Shown: piece after piece, positions 32,427 through 40,986 of the stretch
How positions within the stretch are numbered: the stretch's first letter is position 1
Layout: every line of letters starts with the position of its first letter
Assembly: GCA_025927575.1 (NCBI GenBank)
Contig: JAICLJ010000022.1
Location: forward strand, 1-40,986
Length of the DNA: 40,986 nucleotides
DNA from: Bryobacteraceae bacterium
GTDB taxonomy: Bacteria; Acidobacteriota; Terriglobia; Bryobacterales; Bryobacteraceae
Direction of reading: 5' to 3'
Made by a program: the position numbers and the translations under genes
Notes under the pieces: generated by a model
Databases searched by the model: none
The model's input: only the letters and a program-made list of their open reading frames with translations
What the model was told of the DNA's origin: nothing

Positions 32427-34202
32427 TTAAGCAGGAATACAAGGCCGCGCATCTCTCATCGACACGCTCCAGCCGGCATAGCCGCGCGATTTTGATCCAG
32501 GATCGTCTTCCACGGTGAACAGGATGTCAAGCCGCCGGCCCGGTTGAAACAGGTCGATCCGGTCGCCAAAGTTCCAGGCCGTAAAGAACAGGAGCCGTCC
32601 CTGCTGTCGCAAGGGCGTCTTCAGATGCTTGCCATCTCCGAGGATTTTTGGCGGACCGGCGACCTCGACGTTCTCGCTGCAGAACAATGGCGTAGGATTA
32701 CCGAAACCAAACGGGGCGAGCGAAAAAATTCCGTCAATAGCGCGTTCCGTTAGCTCGGGGAAAGCGGCGTCCGCATCGACGACATATTGCGGCCGCATGT
32801 CGTCCGCCCTAAGACGTGCACGCGCGTAAGCATCGAAACGGCGGCGGAACTCCGTCACGGATTCTCGCGCGATCGTCAGCCCTGCCGCCTGGCGGTGGCC
32901 GCCGAATTTGCGGAAAAGGTCCGGCATCGTCTCGAGCGCTTCGAGCAGATGAAAGCTCGGGATGCTGCGCCCGGAGCCTGAAAGCAAACCCTCTTCGGCG
33001 GCGTCGCTCAGCACGAATACGGGACGGCAGAAGCGCTCGACCAAGCGACTGGCGACGATGCCCACCACCCCGAGATGCCAGCCGGATTCGGCGAAAACGA
33101 GAGCGGCGCACTCTTCGTCAAACGGTGATTCCTGGCAGCGGTCAAGAATGTTTTGGACGATCACGGCTTCGGCCTCCTGGCGCTCGCGATTGAGTACGTC
33201 GAGCTGCGACGCGAGTTGGCGGGCACGTTCGGCATCTTCGGTGAGGAACAGGTCGATCACATCCATCGCGCTATCCATCCGGCCAGCCGCGTTGATTCGC
33301 GGAGCAATGCGGAATCCGACCTGATGGGTGGATGGCGGCACTCCGTCCGTCAAACCGGACACACCGATCAGCGCGCGAAGACCAGGATTCCTAACCTGAC
33401 GGAGCCCGGCTACTCCGCGCCTCACGATCACGCGATTTTCGCCGGAGAGCGGCACGATGTCCGCGATGGTGGCGATTGCGACCATCTTCAAAAATGAATC
33501 GAGCAGACGCAACTGCCGGTCACGCGGAAATGCGCTGGCGGCAAACAGCGCCTGAATCAGCTTGAAAGTAACGCCCGCGCCGCAAAGGTTCTTCTCCGGA
33601 TAGTCGCAATCGGATCGGTTGGGGTTTAACACCGCAAGCGCCGGCGGCAGTTCCGCTTCGGGCAGGTGGTGGTCCGTCACGATTACATCAATACCCAGTT
33701 CCCTTGCCTGCCGGACGACTTCGGTGGCGCGAATGCCGGTATCCACGCTCACGATGAGCTTGACGCCTTTCGCGGCTGCCGCTTCGATCACTTCGGCTCG
33801 CATGCCATACCCGTCGCGGAGCCGGTGCGGCACATGAAATTCCGCACGCGCATTCAGCAGATCGAGCGCCTTCTTCAGAATGACGATGGAAGTCGTGCCG
33901 TCGACGTCGTAATCGCCATAAAGCAGAATTTGATCCTGGCGTTCGATCGCCTGCCGTAGCCTCTCGACCGCAACATCCATGCCGCGCATCAACAGCGGAT
34001 CGTGCAGCGACGAAAGCGAGGGATTCAGAAACCCGGCCGCGCGATCTGAACTCGTGAAACCGCGATGCGCAAGAACGCGCGCGGCCAGCAGGCCGATTCC
34101 AAGCTCTCTCTCAAGCGTGAGGACAACGGCGGGATCGGGTGCGGAACGAATCCACCGCGCCGGACGGCGCGTATAGGGAACAGCGGAAGCACCAGCCATC
34201 AA
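32427..34202 (-). CDS. recJ: Single-stranded-DNA-specific exonuclease RecJ
   Basis: A 591-residue 5'-3' ssDNA exonuclease for recombination and repair. The DHH-phosphoesterase core has YGDYDVDGTTS (D97, D99, D101), VSVDTGI (D154) and VTDHHLPEA (D177, H178, H179). The DHHA1 domain shows GWHLGVVGIVASRL, GSGRSIPSFHLLEAL and FRKFGGHRQAAGL, followed by the OB-fold C-terminal part. Length is normal. The start overlaps the stop of the upstream hypothetical gene by 4 bp (ATGA), so the two are translationally coupled. Confidence 0.96.
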   Translation of the reverse strand: MMAGASAVPYTRRPARWIRSAPDPAVVLTLERELGIGLLAARVLAHRGFTSSDRAAGFLNPSLSSLHDPLLMRGMDVAVERLRQAIERQDQILLYGDYDVDGTTSIVILKKALDLLNARAEFHVPHRLRDGYGMRAEVIEAAAAKGVKLIVSVDTGIRATEVVRQARELGIDVIVTDHHLPEAELPPALAVLNPNRSDCDYPEKNLCGAGVTFKLIQALFAASAFPRDRQLRLLDSFLKMVAIATIADIVPLSGENRVIVRRGVAGLRQVRNPGLRALIGVSGLTDGVPPSTHQVGFRIAPRINAAGRMDSAMDVIDLFLTEDAERARQLASQLDVLNRERQEAEAVIVQNILDRCQESPFDEECAALVFAESGWHLGVVGIVASRLVERFCRPVFVLSDAAEEGLLSGSGRSIPSFHLLEALETMPDLFRKFGGHRQAAGLTIARESVTEFRRRFDAYARARLRADDMRPQYVVDADAAFPELTERAIDGIFSLAPFGFGNPTPLFCSENVEVAGPPKILGDGKHLKTPLRQQGRLLFFTAWNFGDRIDLFQPGRRLDILFTVEDDPGSKSRGYAGWSVSMRDARPCIPA

Positions 34203-34693
34203 TTGCGGGAAAAATAGCCCGGGATAGGCCCTTCCTCTTCGTCGTCCTCGAAGTCTTCAGATTCGCCTACGGTGACATCCGCGAAGATGTCTTCGAAGTC
34301 TTCATACCAATCCGTTCGCGCCTGGTAAACGTAAACGTGATTGATGTATTCGAAATAGAGCTGCAGTTCGCAGGAGAAGCCTTCGTACTTCTGCAGATCA
34401 CGGAGACGAAGCTCGTAGCTCCGCTTCTCCTCGCGGCCGAGATCGGATTCCTCCAGCCGCTCCAGCGTTTCGTCAATCCCGTCCTGTGAAAAGACGTGCT
34501 CGTAGAACACAATCAGCTTGACGCCGGTCTTGCCGGCGGCGTCCAGAAAGCCGCGAAAATCGGGGCTGCGCTTTGTATCCCAGTAGATGAGGTTGATGCC
34601 TTCGGCCGAACCATCGCTGAGGAAGACGGCGAAATCCTCTCGCTGCAGATGAGCTAATATCTCGCCTTTCAAAGATTCCAGATCAACCCTCAT
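34199..34693 (-). CDS. Hypothetical acidic protein coupled to recJ
   Basis: A 164-residue cytoplasmic protein I cannot assign. It starts MRVDLESLKGEILAHLQREDFAVFLS, has a mixed alpha/beta pattern (INLIYWDTKRSPDFRGFLDAAG, VKLIVFYEHVFSQDGIDETLERL) and ends in a strongly acidic stretch (VTVGESEDFEDDEEEG). Similar proteins precede recJ in other Acidobacteriota as far as I recall, which I cannot check here. ATG 34693 was chosen over a 24-codon extension. The ATGA overlap with recJ shows the two are one unit. Confidence 0.7.
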   Translation of the reverse strand: MRVDLESLKGEILAHLQREDFAVFLSDGSAEGINLIYWDTKRSPDFRGFLDAAGKTGVKLIVFYEHVFSQDGIDETLERLEESDLGREEKRSYELRLRDLQKYEGFSCELQLYFEYINHVYVYQARTDWYEDFEDIFADVTVGESEDFEDDEEEGPIPGYFSRN

Positions 34694-34940
34694 TCGCTTC
34701 ACACTAGCAGATTGTGAGCTGCCGCTTGTGAATTCAGAGAGGCGCGTCTTCAAGAGCAATCTCACATTTCACTGCACTCTGCTGTAAGCTCCCCGACTCG
34801 AATATGTGATTCCAACCTGAAATTAATACTCAAAAACCACCGGAACTGTGAGGATAAATCCGTTAAAGCACTTAAGTTCTCGCGAAATTGCTACGATTTG
34901 ACCAACGTAATAGATTTCCGGGTGGAAATCAGGAGGTAGG

Positions 34941-36761
34941 GTGATTCGCGCCTTTTTGCGCACCCGCACAGCGCTGTTGCGCGCCGTGCTGGGCTTCTCT
35001 TTCGTGTTTATCTGCCAGGGGCAATCCATGCCGTCCCGTGTGTTGCCTCGAAAATCAAGGCAAGCAATCCGTAGCCGGATGCAGCAGCCGCCGAGCCAGC
35101 GAATGGAACTCGGCCGCGCCCCAAGGTTCCACATGGGAAGAGTTACAGATGCGGAACGCCATCTTCCGGTCCCCAACCCATCGGTGATCCGCGTGGGAGC
35201 CAATCGCGCTTTAGCGGCGGCGTCGCTCGCGGACGGGCAATGGCAGACGGCTTCCGACGGCACTCCCGTCTGGCGGGTCGACATCCAGTCCGAAGCAGCT
35301 ATCGGCATCCGGCTTCACTTCTTGAATTTCTCTGTCGGTTCCGGACAAGTGTGGGTACACGACACGGGTTCGCCTGCGCGGCAAGTCTTTGGACCATACA
35401 CAAACCGGGGCCGCAACAATGATGGGAACTTCTGGACTGAAGCAATTTTCTCGGACACCGTGGAAGTCGAATATCAGCCCGCCTCCGGATTTTCGAGCGT
35501 GGGCCACCCGCCATTCGGAATATCCGAATTGACGCACTTGTGGCAGTTGGGACCGTATTCTGACAACGGAGTTCCTCCGTCGGGCGGCTTCATCAAAGCC
35601 ACGGGGCCCCTTCCCAACTTGAGCTGCTTTGTTGATGTCGGATGCGAGGCGGATTTCAGTCATGCCGATATCGCAGCACGGGCCACCGCATTCCTGATAT
35701 TTAACGGGCTTGCCTGCAGCGGAACAATGCTGAACGCGCCAAATGGAGCACCGCTCCTACTCACGGCTGGGCATTGCATTAACAACGAGACGGATGCCAG
35801 GGCTACCGAGGCGTTCTTCAATTACCGAACCAAACAGTGCTCCCAATTCGCAACGGGACTGAAAACGGGCATAGAACTAGCTTACTTCGGCTCAATCTCG
35901 GCGGAGCACCTCCTTTCGTATGCCAACGAACCGTTCATTAGTACGACATCGACAAGTACAAGTTACAGTCCAGCCGCCTCAGACCTTGATTACGCGCTCT
36001 TACAGTTAGAAGTTTTTTCGAATTACGGCGATATTGCCCTGGCTGGCTATTCGGCCGAAGATCTCCCCCTCGGTTATGGATTGACCTCCGTTAGCCATCC
36101 GCTCGCGTTGCCTCTTTCCTACGCGTGGGGAGAGAACATTTCATCTGCGTTCCTGAATGCTTGGACCGTCTTCTATCAATCCAGTGGCAGAATCGATCAC
36201 GGATCCTCTGGATCCGGCATTTTCGATCAGAGTGACCGTTTAGTCGGCGTTCTGAGCACGGGCAATAATCCACCGGATCCGAAGCAAACATCTTGCGACC
36301 TTCCGAACGGGCTTTACACAGCCTACACGAAATTCGCTCCGATCTATGGCCAGATCAAAGATTTACTGAACAAGCCACTTCCGCCTCTCTCGCCGTTACC
36401 GGTAAACTCTTCCGAGTTCTACGCATCGCCTAATCCGATTGACGTGACGGACGGTTCCGGCCTCGGGCAAACAACCCTTCACGTCAATATTCCGCCCAAC
36501 ATTGCAATTACCCATGTTGAAATTCACTTGGGATCTCCCGATGGCCCGCTCCTTTCCTATACGGGTCCGGTTGCTACAGTACCGACGAAGAAATGGGTCA
36601 CGGACGGAATGGTGTTCTATCTTCAGGACGTTACGCAACCGGGATGGCAAAACACGCTAGCGACGGTAACAGTAAACTTTTCAAAGGTCTCATTCGAAGC
36701 GCGTCCGGCTTACGTTTTGGCTTCGGGAAACTCTCCAGTGGGCCAAACAACGTTAGCCTAG
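34941..36761 (+). CDS. Secreted trypsin-like (lysyl endopeptidase type) serine protease, cut short by TAG
   Basis: 606 residues to an in-frame TAG at 36759-36761. Signal peptide: LLRAVLGFSFVFICQG. An N-terminal region (about 75-200) is followed by the S1-type catalytic domain: His278 (LLTAGHC), Asp350 (SDLDYALLQL) and Ser423 (DHGSSGSGIF), with flanking Cys. Two copies of a repeat of about 90 residues begin near residue 462; the second is interrupted by the TAG, where the third copy has Trp (TTLTW against TTLA-stop), a TGG-to-TAG change. The catalytic domain is complete, so a shortened enzyme may still work. GTG start with AGGAGG four bases upstream. Confidence 0.82.
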   Translation: MIRAFLRTRTALLRAVLGFSFVFICQGQSMPSRVLPRKSRQAIRSRMQQPPSQRMELGRAPRFHMGRVTDAERHLPVPNPSVIRVGANRALAAASLADGQWQTASDGTPVWRVDIQSEAAIGIRLHFLNFSVGSGQVWVHDTGSPARQVFGPYTNRGRNNDGNFWTEAIFSDTVEVEYQPASGFSSVGHPPFGISELTHLWQLGPYSDNGVPPSGGFIKATGPLPNLSCFVDVGCEADFSHADIAARATAFLIFNGLACSGTMLNAPNGAPLLLTAGHCINNETDARATEAFFNYRTKQCSQFATGLKTGIELAYFGSISAEHLLSYANEPFISTTSTSTSYSPAASDLDYALLQLEVFSNYGDIALAGYSAEDLPLGYGLTSVSHPLALPLSYAWGENISSAFLNAWTVFYQSSGRIDHGSSGSGIFDQSDRLVGVLSTGNNPPDPKQTSCDLPNGLYTAYTKFAPIYGQIKDLLNKPLPPLSPLPVNSSEFYASPNPIDVTDGSGLGQTTLHVNIPPNIAITHVEIHLGSPDGPLLSYTGPVATVPTKKWVTDGMVFYLQDVTQPGWQNTLATVTVNFSKVSFEARPAYVLASGNSPVGQTTLA

Positions 36762-37256
36762 AATGCTCCGAACGCGAGCCGGGTGGCAATCCGGGTCGGT
36801 TCGCCTACCGGCGCCCTTATGGCTCTGATGCCCTCCATCGGGGAAGCCCCGACGGGACATTGGGTCACCGATGGAATGCCTTTCTACCTACTCGACGCCT
36901 CCGACGGATTAAATGGCGATCCGGTGTTGGGAGTCCTGACGGTCCAGGTCGGCGCCGACCCGGCCGCGACAGGCAGCACACAGAGCGCTGCTCTCTACGC
37001 TCAACCTAATCCTGTTGCCGCTTACAACGGCGCGGAGTACGCCACAACAACTCTCACTTGGAATCCTGGCACACCCAGAATGGTCGAAGTTCACGTGAAC
37101 TCACCCGATGGGCCATTGTTTGCACGAACCTACGGACCAGGGACGGCCGCAACCGGCCCTTGGGTAGCCGACGGCATGGTATTTTACCTCGTGGATGTCT
37201 CTCAGGGCGCGCCGATCACGCTGGCTACTACCACGATGAAGGTGTATCACTACTAA
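36762..37256 (+). pseudogene. Displaced C-terminal repeats of the serine protease
   Basis: The frame of the protease continues without shift from 36762 for 164 codons to TAA at 37254. It encodes the rest of repeat 2 (RVAIRVGSPTGALM, GHWVTDGMPFYLLDASDG) and all of repeat 3 (YAQPNP, TTTLTWNPG, VEVHVNSPDGPLF, GPWVADGMVFYLVDVSQG). There is no start codon with a ribosome site at its beginning. It is either unexpressed after the nonsense codon or reached by amber readthrough or suppression; a sequencing error would also explain it. Confidence 0.7.
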
Positions 37257-37265
37257 ACTGACCTC

Positions 37266-38435
37266 GTGGGCACAGAGCGGCTTTATTACACCGACTGCTA
37301 TCTGGCGGATTTCGATGCGGAGGTCGTAAGAACTGAAAAGGATGGAGCGGTCGTTTACCTGGACCGCACGGCATTCTACCCGGCATCCGGAGGGCAGCCG
37401 CAGGACCTGGGACTCTGCGGTGGGATGCCTGTTTCCGGCGTAATCGACCAGGATGAGGAGATCGCCCACGTACTGGGCGCGCCCATCTCCGCCGGCCGGG
37501 TTCAGTGCTCCATCGATTGGCCGCGCCGCTACGATCACATGCAGCAGCATACCGGGCAGCACCTTCTTTCAGCCGCGTTCGTGGCGCAATGCGGGTTCAG
37601 AACAGTGAGCTTCCATCTCGGCCCCGACCTCTCGACGATCGACCTGGAAACGGCAGAGTTGAGCGATAGCCAAGTGGAGCAGGTTGAAAACCGCGCCGCG
37701 CAATTGGTCAGGGACGCCCGGCCGGTGCGCGTTGGCTTTGAAGAAGCGCCTCTAGCGAACGCCCTGCGCAAGCCTAGCTCACGTACGGGAGTGCTGCGCA
37801 TTATCGAGATCGAAGGCCTAGACCGGAGCGCCTGCGGCGGCACCCACGTGCGTTCCACCGCCGAACTCGGGCCCATCTTGATCCGGAGGCGGGAAAAATT
37901 GCGGGGCAACGTTCGCGTTGAATTCGTGTGCGGCGACAGGGCGCTCGCACGCGCCAGAAAAGACTTTCATCTGCTCGGTGAAACGGCGCGGCTTTGTACG
38001 GCTGCGATCGACGATTTGCCGCGCCATGTGGATTCGCTCCGGGAACGCTTAGCGGAAGCGGAGAAGCAGCGTCAGAAACTCGCGGCCGATCTCGCGGAAG
38101 CGGAAGGACGGCGGCTTTGGGAGTCGACAAAACCGGGGCTCGATGGCATCCGCCGGCGCGTGCTCGATGTCGATTCGATCCGCGAGAGCACGCGCGCGCT
38201 CGCTCAGTCGTTTATCTCTGCCGGGCAGGCAGCTCTTCTTGTGCGTGGTCGAGACCCATTCACCTTATTGTTTGCGGCCTCTTCAGATTCGAATCTGCAT
38301 GCCGGCAACCTACTGAGAAATTCCCTGCAGAAGTACGGGGGCCGCGGCGGCGGCTCGGCCACCATCGCGCAGGGGACGCTGCCCAACACCGCCTATGCCC
38401 GCGACGTTTCGTGCGATCTCGGATTTGAAGAATGA
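37266..38435 (+). CDS. alaX: AlaX-type alanyl-tRNA editing hydrolase with DHHA1 domain
   Basis: A 389-residue freestanding homologue of the AlaRS editing domain that removes mischarged Ser or Gly from tRNA-Ala. The N-terminal barrel (RTAFYPASGGQPQD) is followed by the zinc site H95/H99 (HTGQHLLSAAF) and C190/H194 (SACGGTHV). A coiled-coil at about 255-285 leads to the C-terminal DHHA1 domain with its Gly-rich motif (KYGGRGGGSATIAQG), so this is the long AlaX-L form. GTG start. It is convergent with aroDE, 9 nt apart. Confidence 0.92.
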   Translation: MGTERLYYTDCYLADFDAEVVRTEKDGAVVYLDRTAFYPASGGQPQDLGLCGGMPVSGVIDQDEEIAHVLGAPISAGRVQCSIDWPRRYDHMQQHTGQHLLSAAFVAQCGFRTVSFHLGPDLSTIDLETAELSDSQVEQVENRAAQLVRDARPVRVGFEEAPLANALRKPSSRTGVLRIIEIEGLDRSACGGTHVRSTAELGPILIRRREKLRGNVRVEFVCGDRALARARKDFHLLGETARLCTAAIDDLPRHVDSLRERLAEAEKQRQKLAADLAEAEGRRLWESTKPGLDGIRRRVLDVDSIRESTRALAQSFISAGQAALLVRGRDPFTLLFAASSDSNLHAGNLLRNSLQKYGGRGGGSATIAQGTLPNTAYARDVSCDLGFEE

Positions 38436-38444
38436 GGGCCGCCG

Positions 38445-39944
38445 CTATATCGCGGCGCTGAGCGCTTCACACATAATGCTGCGCGGGGCCGATTCGCCGG
38501 CCCACGTTTCGAACTGTTGCGCGGCTTGCTCCAAAAACATCTCGTGCCCGCAGATCACGGTTGCGCCCTGCTCTCGGGCCTTGCGGATCAGCACCGTCTC
38601 CCGCGGGTTATAAACCATGTCAAACACCACCCCGCCTGGAATTCGATCCATGAACAGGCAGGCATCCGTTTTCGGGTACATCCCGACCGGCGTAGCATTG
38701 ACTAACACGTCGTATGTTCCTTTAGAAGCCTCTGAGATTGGCTTCATCTCGGCACCGACAGCCTTGGCGAGGATCTGCCCTCGCGCCAGATCGCGGCCTG
38801 TAATCGTCAGTTCCGCACCGGCGTCTTTCAAACCGAAAGCCGCTGCCCGCGCCGCGCCCCCATAGCCCGCCAGCAACACCTTGGCTCGTGAAATTCGCAG
38901 ATGCCGCTCCAGCGGCTTCAAGACGCCCGCCACATCGGTATTTGTGCCGCGCCACTTCCCCGCCCTGCGCCATACTGTGTTGACCGCGCCAATGCGCCGC
39001 GCGAGCGGCTCGATGACGTCCAGATAGCGCACGATCTTCTGCTTGTGCGGAATCGTCACGCTGAAACCCGCCACCGGCAGCTCCGCCGCGAACTTCATCC
39101 AATCACCGAGTTGGGCGGAGGACACCAGAAAGGGAAGATACACCGCGTCGATCCGTCGCGCGTGGAAAGCACGATTGTGAATCTGAGGAGATTTCGAATG
39201 AGCAACCGGATCGGCAATTACTCCGTACACACGGGAATGCTTGCTTAACTTATCGGCACGATAGAGGCTGCGCATCGACTTTACTGGAATCTGGCCCGGA
39301 GCCGTTCCTTGGCCCTCAATCGGAGAAGCATAGGTAAAAAGGCACCCGGCGGACAGAGATAAAACTCTTGTCGATAGGCCTTGCTCTCCCATTGCAAACG
39401 CAATGAGCGGAACCTCTCGCTGAGCGCGGACAAATTCACACATTCGCAGATTGTCGCCGGGTTTGCGGGCAGTTGTCACCAGCTTGTAGGCATCAGCGTC
39501 GATCCGGCGCAGCCTGCGCCACGGCGCCATCAGCGCCGGCGTGCTCTCGAAATTGTGATACGACACGATCAACGACGCATGCTGTCGTAGTTCCGGCAAC
39601 CGCTTCTTTAGCGGTTCCGCGTGCTCTACTTCGAGATCTATCAGTTCGGCCCCAGCCGAAGCCGCATTGCGCAAAATGGAGAGCTGCTGATCGACGGAAC
39701 CTGTAAAGCCACCGCGATTGAGGTGATGCCGGCACGTCGCGAGAATACGAACATCCGGATGCCGGCGCCTCAGCCGCTCAATGATGGCGATAGCCGATGC
39801 CGGCTCGTCGAGACAATCGAGGCGAAACTCCAGAAATGTGTTGCCGTCGCGGTACTCGCGTTCCGCGGCACGCAGCAATGCCTGAGCATCGGGGAATCCC
39901 AGCGCGACGCAGATACGCGGCAGCGATTTAGCGGGTAGCGGCAT
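38445..39944 (-). CDS. aroDE: Bifunctional 3-dehydroquinate dehydratase (type I)/shikimate dehydrogenase
   Basis: A 499-residue fusion carrying out steps 3 and 4 of the shikimate pathway. Residues about 8-225 are type I dehydroquinase with H130 (IVSYHNFE) and Schiff-base K154 (YKLVTTAR). Residues about 237-499 are shikimate dehydrogenase: GVIADPVAHSKSPQIHN (shikimate-binding S250, S252), VTIPHK (catalytic K301), NTD (D337) and the NADP loop LLAGYGGAARAA. The same order is known from plants and some bacteria and would pass dehydroshikimate between domains. ATG 39944 starts right before the domain; a 39-codon extension is unlikely. The 183 nt upstream show no leader peptide that I can recognise. 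Confidence 0.95.
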   Translation of the reverse strand: MPLPAKSLPRICVALGFPDAQALLRAAEREYRDGNTFLEFRLDCLDEPASAIAIIERLRRRHPDVRILATCRHHLNRGGFTGSVDQQLSILRNAASAGAELIDLEVEHAEPLKKRLPELRQHASLIVSYHNFESTPALMAPWRRLRRIDADAYKLVTTARKPGDNLRMCEFVRAQREVPLIAFAMGEQGLSTRVLSLSAGCLFTYASPIEGQGTAPGQIPVKSMRSLYRADKLSKHSRVYGVIADPVAHSKSPQIHNRAFHARRIDAVYLPFLVSSAQLGDWMKFAAELPVAGFSVTIPHKQKIVRYLDVIEPLARRIGAVNTVWRRAGKWRGTNTDVAGVLKPLERHLRISRAKVLLAGYGGAARAAAFGLKDAGAELTITGRDLARGQILAKAVGAEMKPISEASKGTYDVLVNATPVGMYPKTDACLFMDRIPGGVVFDMVYNPRETVLIRKAREQGATVICGHEMFLEQAAQQFETWAGESAPRSIMCEALSAAI

Positions 39945-40127
39945 GAAATGGGGGTCCCGTCTACAGTTCCGCAAATCAGGAATGCCGCAGGAGGGGAGAA
40001 ACAACAATTCTACCCTAGAAAGGACTATTGCGCGCTGGTTCGAATTCTCTCGATTGCCCAACGGTTTCTATCGAAGCAAACCGAACGCGGCACCGCCCGC
40101 GCTGGTGCGCGCGCTCGACCGTTGCTC

Positions 40128-40149
40128 AAAAAGCGGCAGTTACCGCCGC
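40128..40149 (-). terminator. Intrinsic terminator at the end of cpoB
   Basis: On the minus strand GCGGC-(7 nt)-GCCGC is followed by TTTTT. The loop includes the cpoB stop codon TAA (40142-40140). The short stem makes this a moderate candidate. Confidence 0.5.
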
Positions 40150-40986
40150 GCCGGAGAGGGCTTCGTGCTCGCCGAAGCGCCCAGCGCCTTGAGTTGTTGT
40201 GATGACCGGCGCGCCTCTTCCGTGCCAGGATATTTCGACATGATTTGGCGGAATTCTTGCACCGCGCCGGGGCGGTCGCCTGTCTTGACCAGCGTCTGGC
40301 CTTTCAAATACATCGCGCTGCGCGTCTTCGGATTGTCCGGATATCTTTCTTCGACAGCGCTGAGCGCCTTGAGCGCGTTATCGTAATCGCCGCGGTTGTA
40401 ATAGATCTGGCCGACGTAGAATTGTGCCGATGGAGCGTAGTCGGTGTTCGGGAAATACGTCAGGTAATCTTGATATTCCTTCAGAGCCAGATCGGAATTG
40501 CCACCGAGGCGATCCCGCTCGGCATTGGTCCATGACGATTCGGCAGTCATGCCGGGAGGCGGAGTGGCGGCCCCAGGCGCGCCGGGAGCGGCTGGAGGAT
40601 TTTGCGATAGCGTGATCTTATTTCCGAGATCGGTGACTTTGGCGTCCAACTGAGAAAGACGCGAGCCAAGATCGCCAATCGAACTCTGCAGGCCATGAAC
40701 ATTATCCGTGAGACTGTCTACTTTGTTCCCGAGGCCTAGCACGGGCTGAAGCTGCTGTCCCACGCTTTGGCCGACCGACGATTGGATATTCGCGACGGAA
40801 CTGCTGGCTTTGCTGCTGTTGTCCTCGGTCTGCTGCAACAACAGCGTCAGTTGCGCCATCTTTTCGTCGAGAGTGCGCTGCACCTGCCTTACTTGATCCT
40901 GCAGGATGGCCACGTCGCGCTGCAATTCGACGATTTCCTTGCTTGCTCCGAAACTGAAGCTCGCGAAGACGCACAAAAGAAAAGCG
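40140..40986 (-). CDS. cpoB: CpoB/YbgF-like periplasmic TPR protein (5' end outside window)
   Basis: The frame is open to the window edge; the visible 282 residues begin in a hydrophobic signal (AFLLCVFASFSFGAS), so a TTG 'start' at 40976 would be wrong. Residues about 15-125 of the visible part form a coiled coil (VELQRDVAILQDQVRQVQRTLDEKM, then Gln/Ser-rich heptads). A Pro/Ala linker (NPPAAPGAPGAATPPPG) leads to TPR repeats: LALKEYQDYLTYFPNTDYAPSA, YFNRGDY-like YYNRGDYDNALKAL and GAVQEFRQIMSKYPG. This architecture is that of YbgF/CpoB, which links the Tol-Pal system with cell-wall synthesis during division. The tol-pal genes would be expected just past 40986. Confidence 0.87.
   Translation of the reverse strand, partial: AFLLCVFASFSFGASKEIVELQRDVAILQDQVRQVQRTLDEKMAQLTLLLQQTEDNSSKASSSVANIQSSVGQSVGQQLQPVLGLGNKVDSLTDNVHGLQSSIGDLGSRLSQLDAKVTDLGNKITLSQNPPAAPGAPGAATPPPGMTAESSWTNAERDRLGGNSDLALKEYQDYLTYFPNTDYAPSAQFYVGQIYYNRGDYDNALKALSAVEERYPDNPKTRSAMYLKGQTLVKTGDRPGAVQEFRQIMSKYPGTEEARRSSQQLKALGASASTKPSPARR

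Noticed and set aside
36759..36761. Programmed stop recoding (pyrrolysine) at the protease TAG
   Set aside because: The aligned residue in the neighbouring repeat is Trp, one base change away, and nothing nearby suggests pyrrolysine use; simple mutation is the better explanation.
39945..40127. A third amino-acid leader peptide before aroDE
   Set aside because: No short frame with biased codons and no intrinsic terminator is visible between the cpoB terminator and the aroDE start.
1..40986. CRISPR array, tRNA, rRNA, IS element or prophage
   Set aside because: No regularly spaced repeats, cloverleaf-like or rRNA-like stretch, transposase, integrase or phage structural gene was recognised on either strand.

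Overview
The window looks like chromosomal DNA of an Acidobacteriota bacterium, most likely of the Solibacter/Bryobacter type. This is inferred from family content, not from a marker gene. The signs are moderately high GC, many Tat-exported 'RRDF/RREF/RREW' enzymes (GHL6-type hydrolase, DUF2264, sulfatase, glucoamylase-like), a PadR regulator coupled to a membrane protein, UdgX, a fused AroD-AroE, and a secreted protease with 'SPDGPL...WV.DGM.FYL.D' C-terminal repeats. No rRNA, tRNA, CRISPR array, IS element or phage module was seen.

Layout. 1-8.3 kb: lexA, an fmdB-like zinc ribbon, Tat-exported msrB, a small membrane protein, glutamine cyclotransferase, a Tat-exported GHL6/trimerisation-domain hydrolase, then acyl-CoA synthetase and UdgX in one minus-strand unit. 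8.5-14.9 kb: a carbohydrate locus with a minus-strand unit (sugar isomerase, sulfatase, DUF2264) divergent from a glucoamylase-like enzyme. 14.9-17 kb: DUF4126, polysaccharide deacetylase and a peroxiredoxin whose catalytic codon is TGA. 17-20.7 kb: tetrapyrrole genes (cobA; hemB-amidohydrolase-hemD). 20.8-24.7 kb: acylphosphatase, glycosyltransferase, DAHP synthase behind an aromatic-codon attenuator, and a DUF2231-Rieske protein. 24.7-30.5 kb: padR-membrane protein-tlpA, nhaA, a secreted M55 peptidase and a secreted PLC-like protein. 30.5-41 kb: cimA behind an Ile/Leu-codon attenuator, recJ and its partner, a trypsin-like protease broken by an amber codon, alaX, aroDE and the 3' part of cpoB.

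Three results stand out. (1) The minus-strand ORFs at 16715-16921 and 16382-16711 are one gene. An in-frame TGA replaces the peroxidatic Cys in FTGG(U)TKEMQ, and a hairpin with a bulged U and a GU-containing loop lies just downstream, so this is very probably a selenocysteine peroxiredoxin with a bacterial SECIS. (2) aroF is preceded by a sigma70-type promoter, a nearly leaderless 25-codon leader peptide containing NYYFFRFWF, and a 14-bp terminator with a competing antiterminator. (3) cimA has the same design, with a 19-codon leader rich in Leu and Ile codons and a terminator ending in a T tract. Both leader peptides fit the end products of the pathway they precede, which points to ribosome-mediated attenuation.

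What I infer for the cell: a saprophyte with exported carbohydrate- and peptide-degrading enzymes and two Tat-type exported oxidant-repair enzymes (MsrB and the Sec-peroxiredoxin). It makes its own aromatic and branched-chain amino acids under leader-peptide control. The selenocysteine machinery (selA, selB, selC, selD) is not in this window and must be elsewhere if finding 1 is right.
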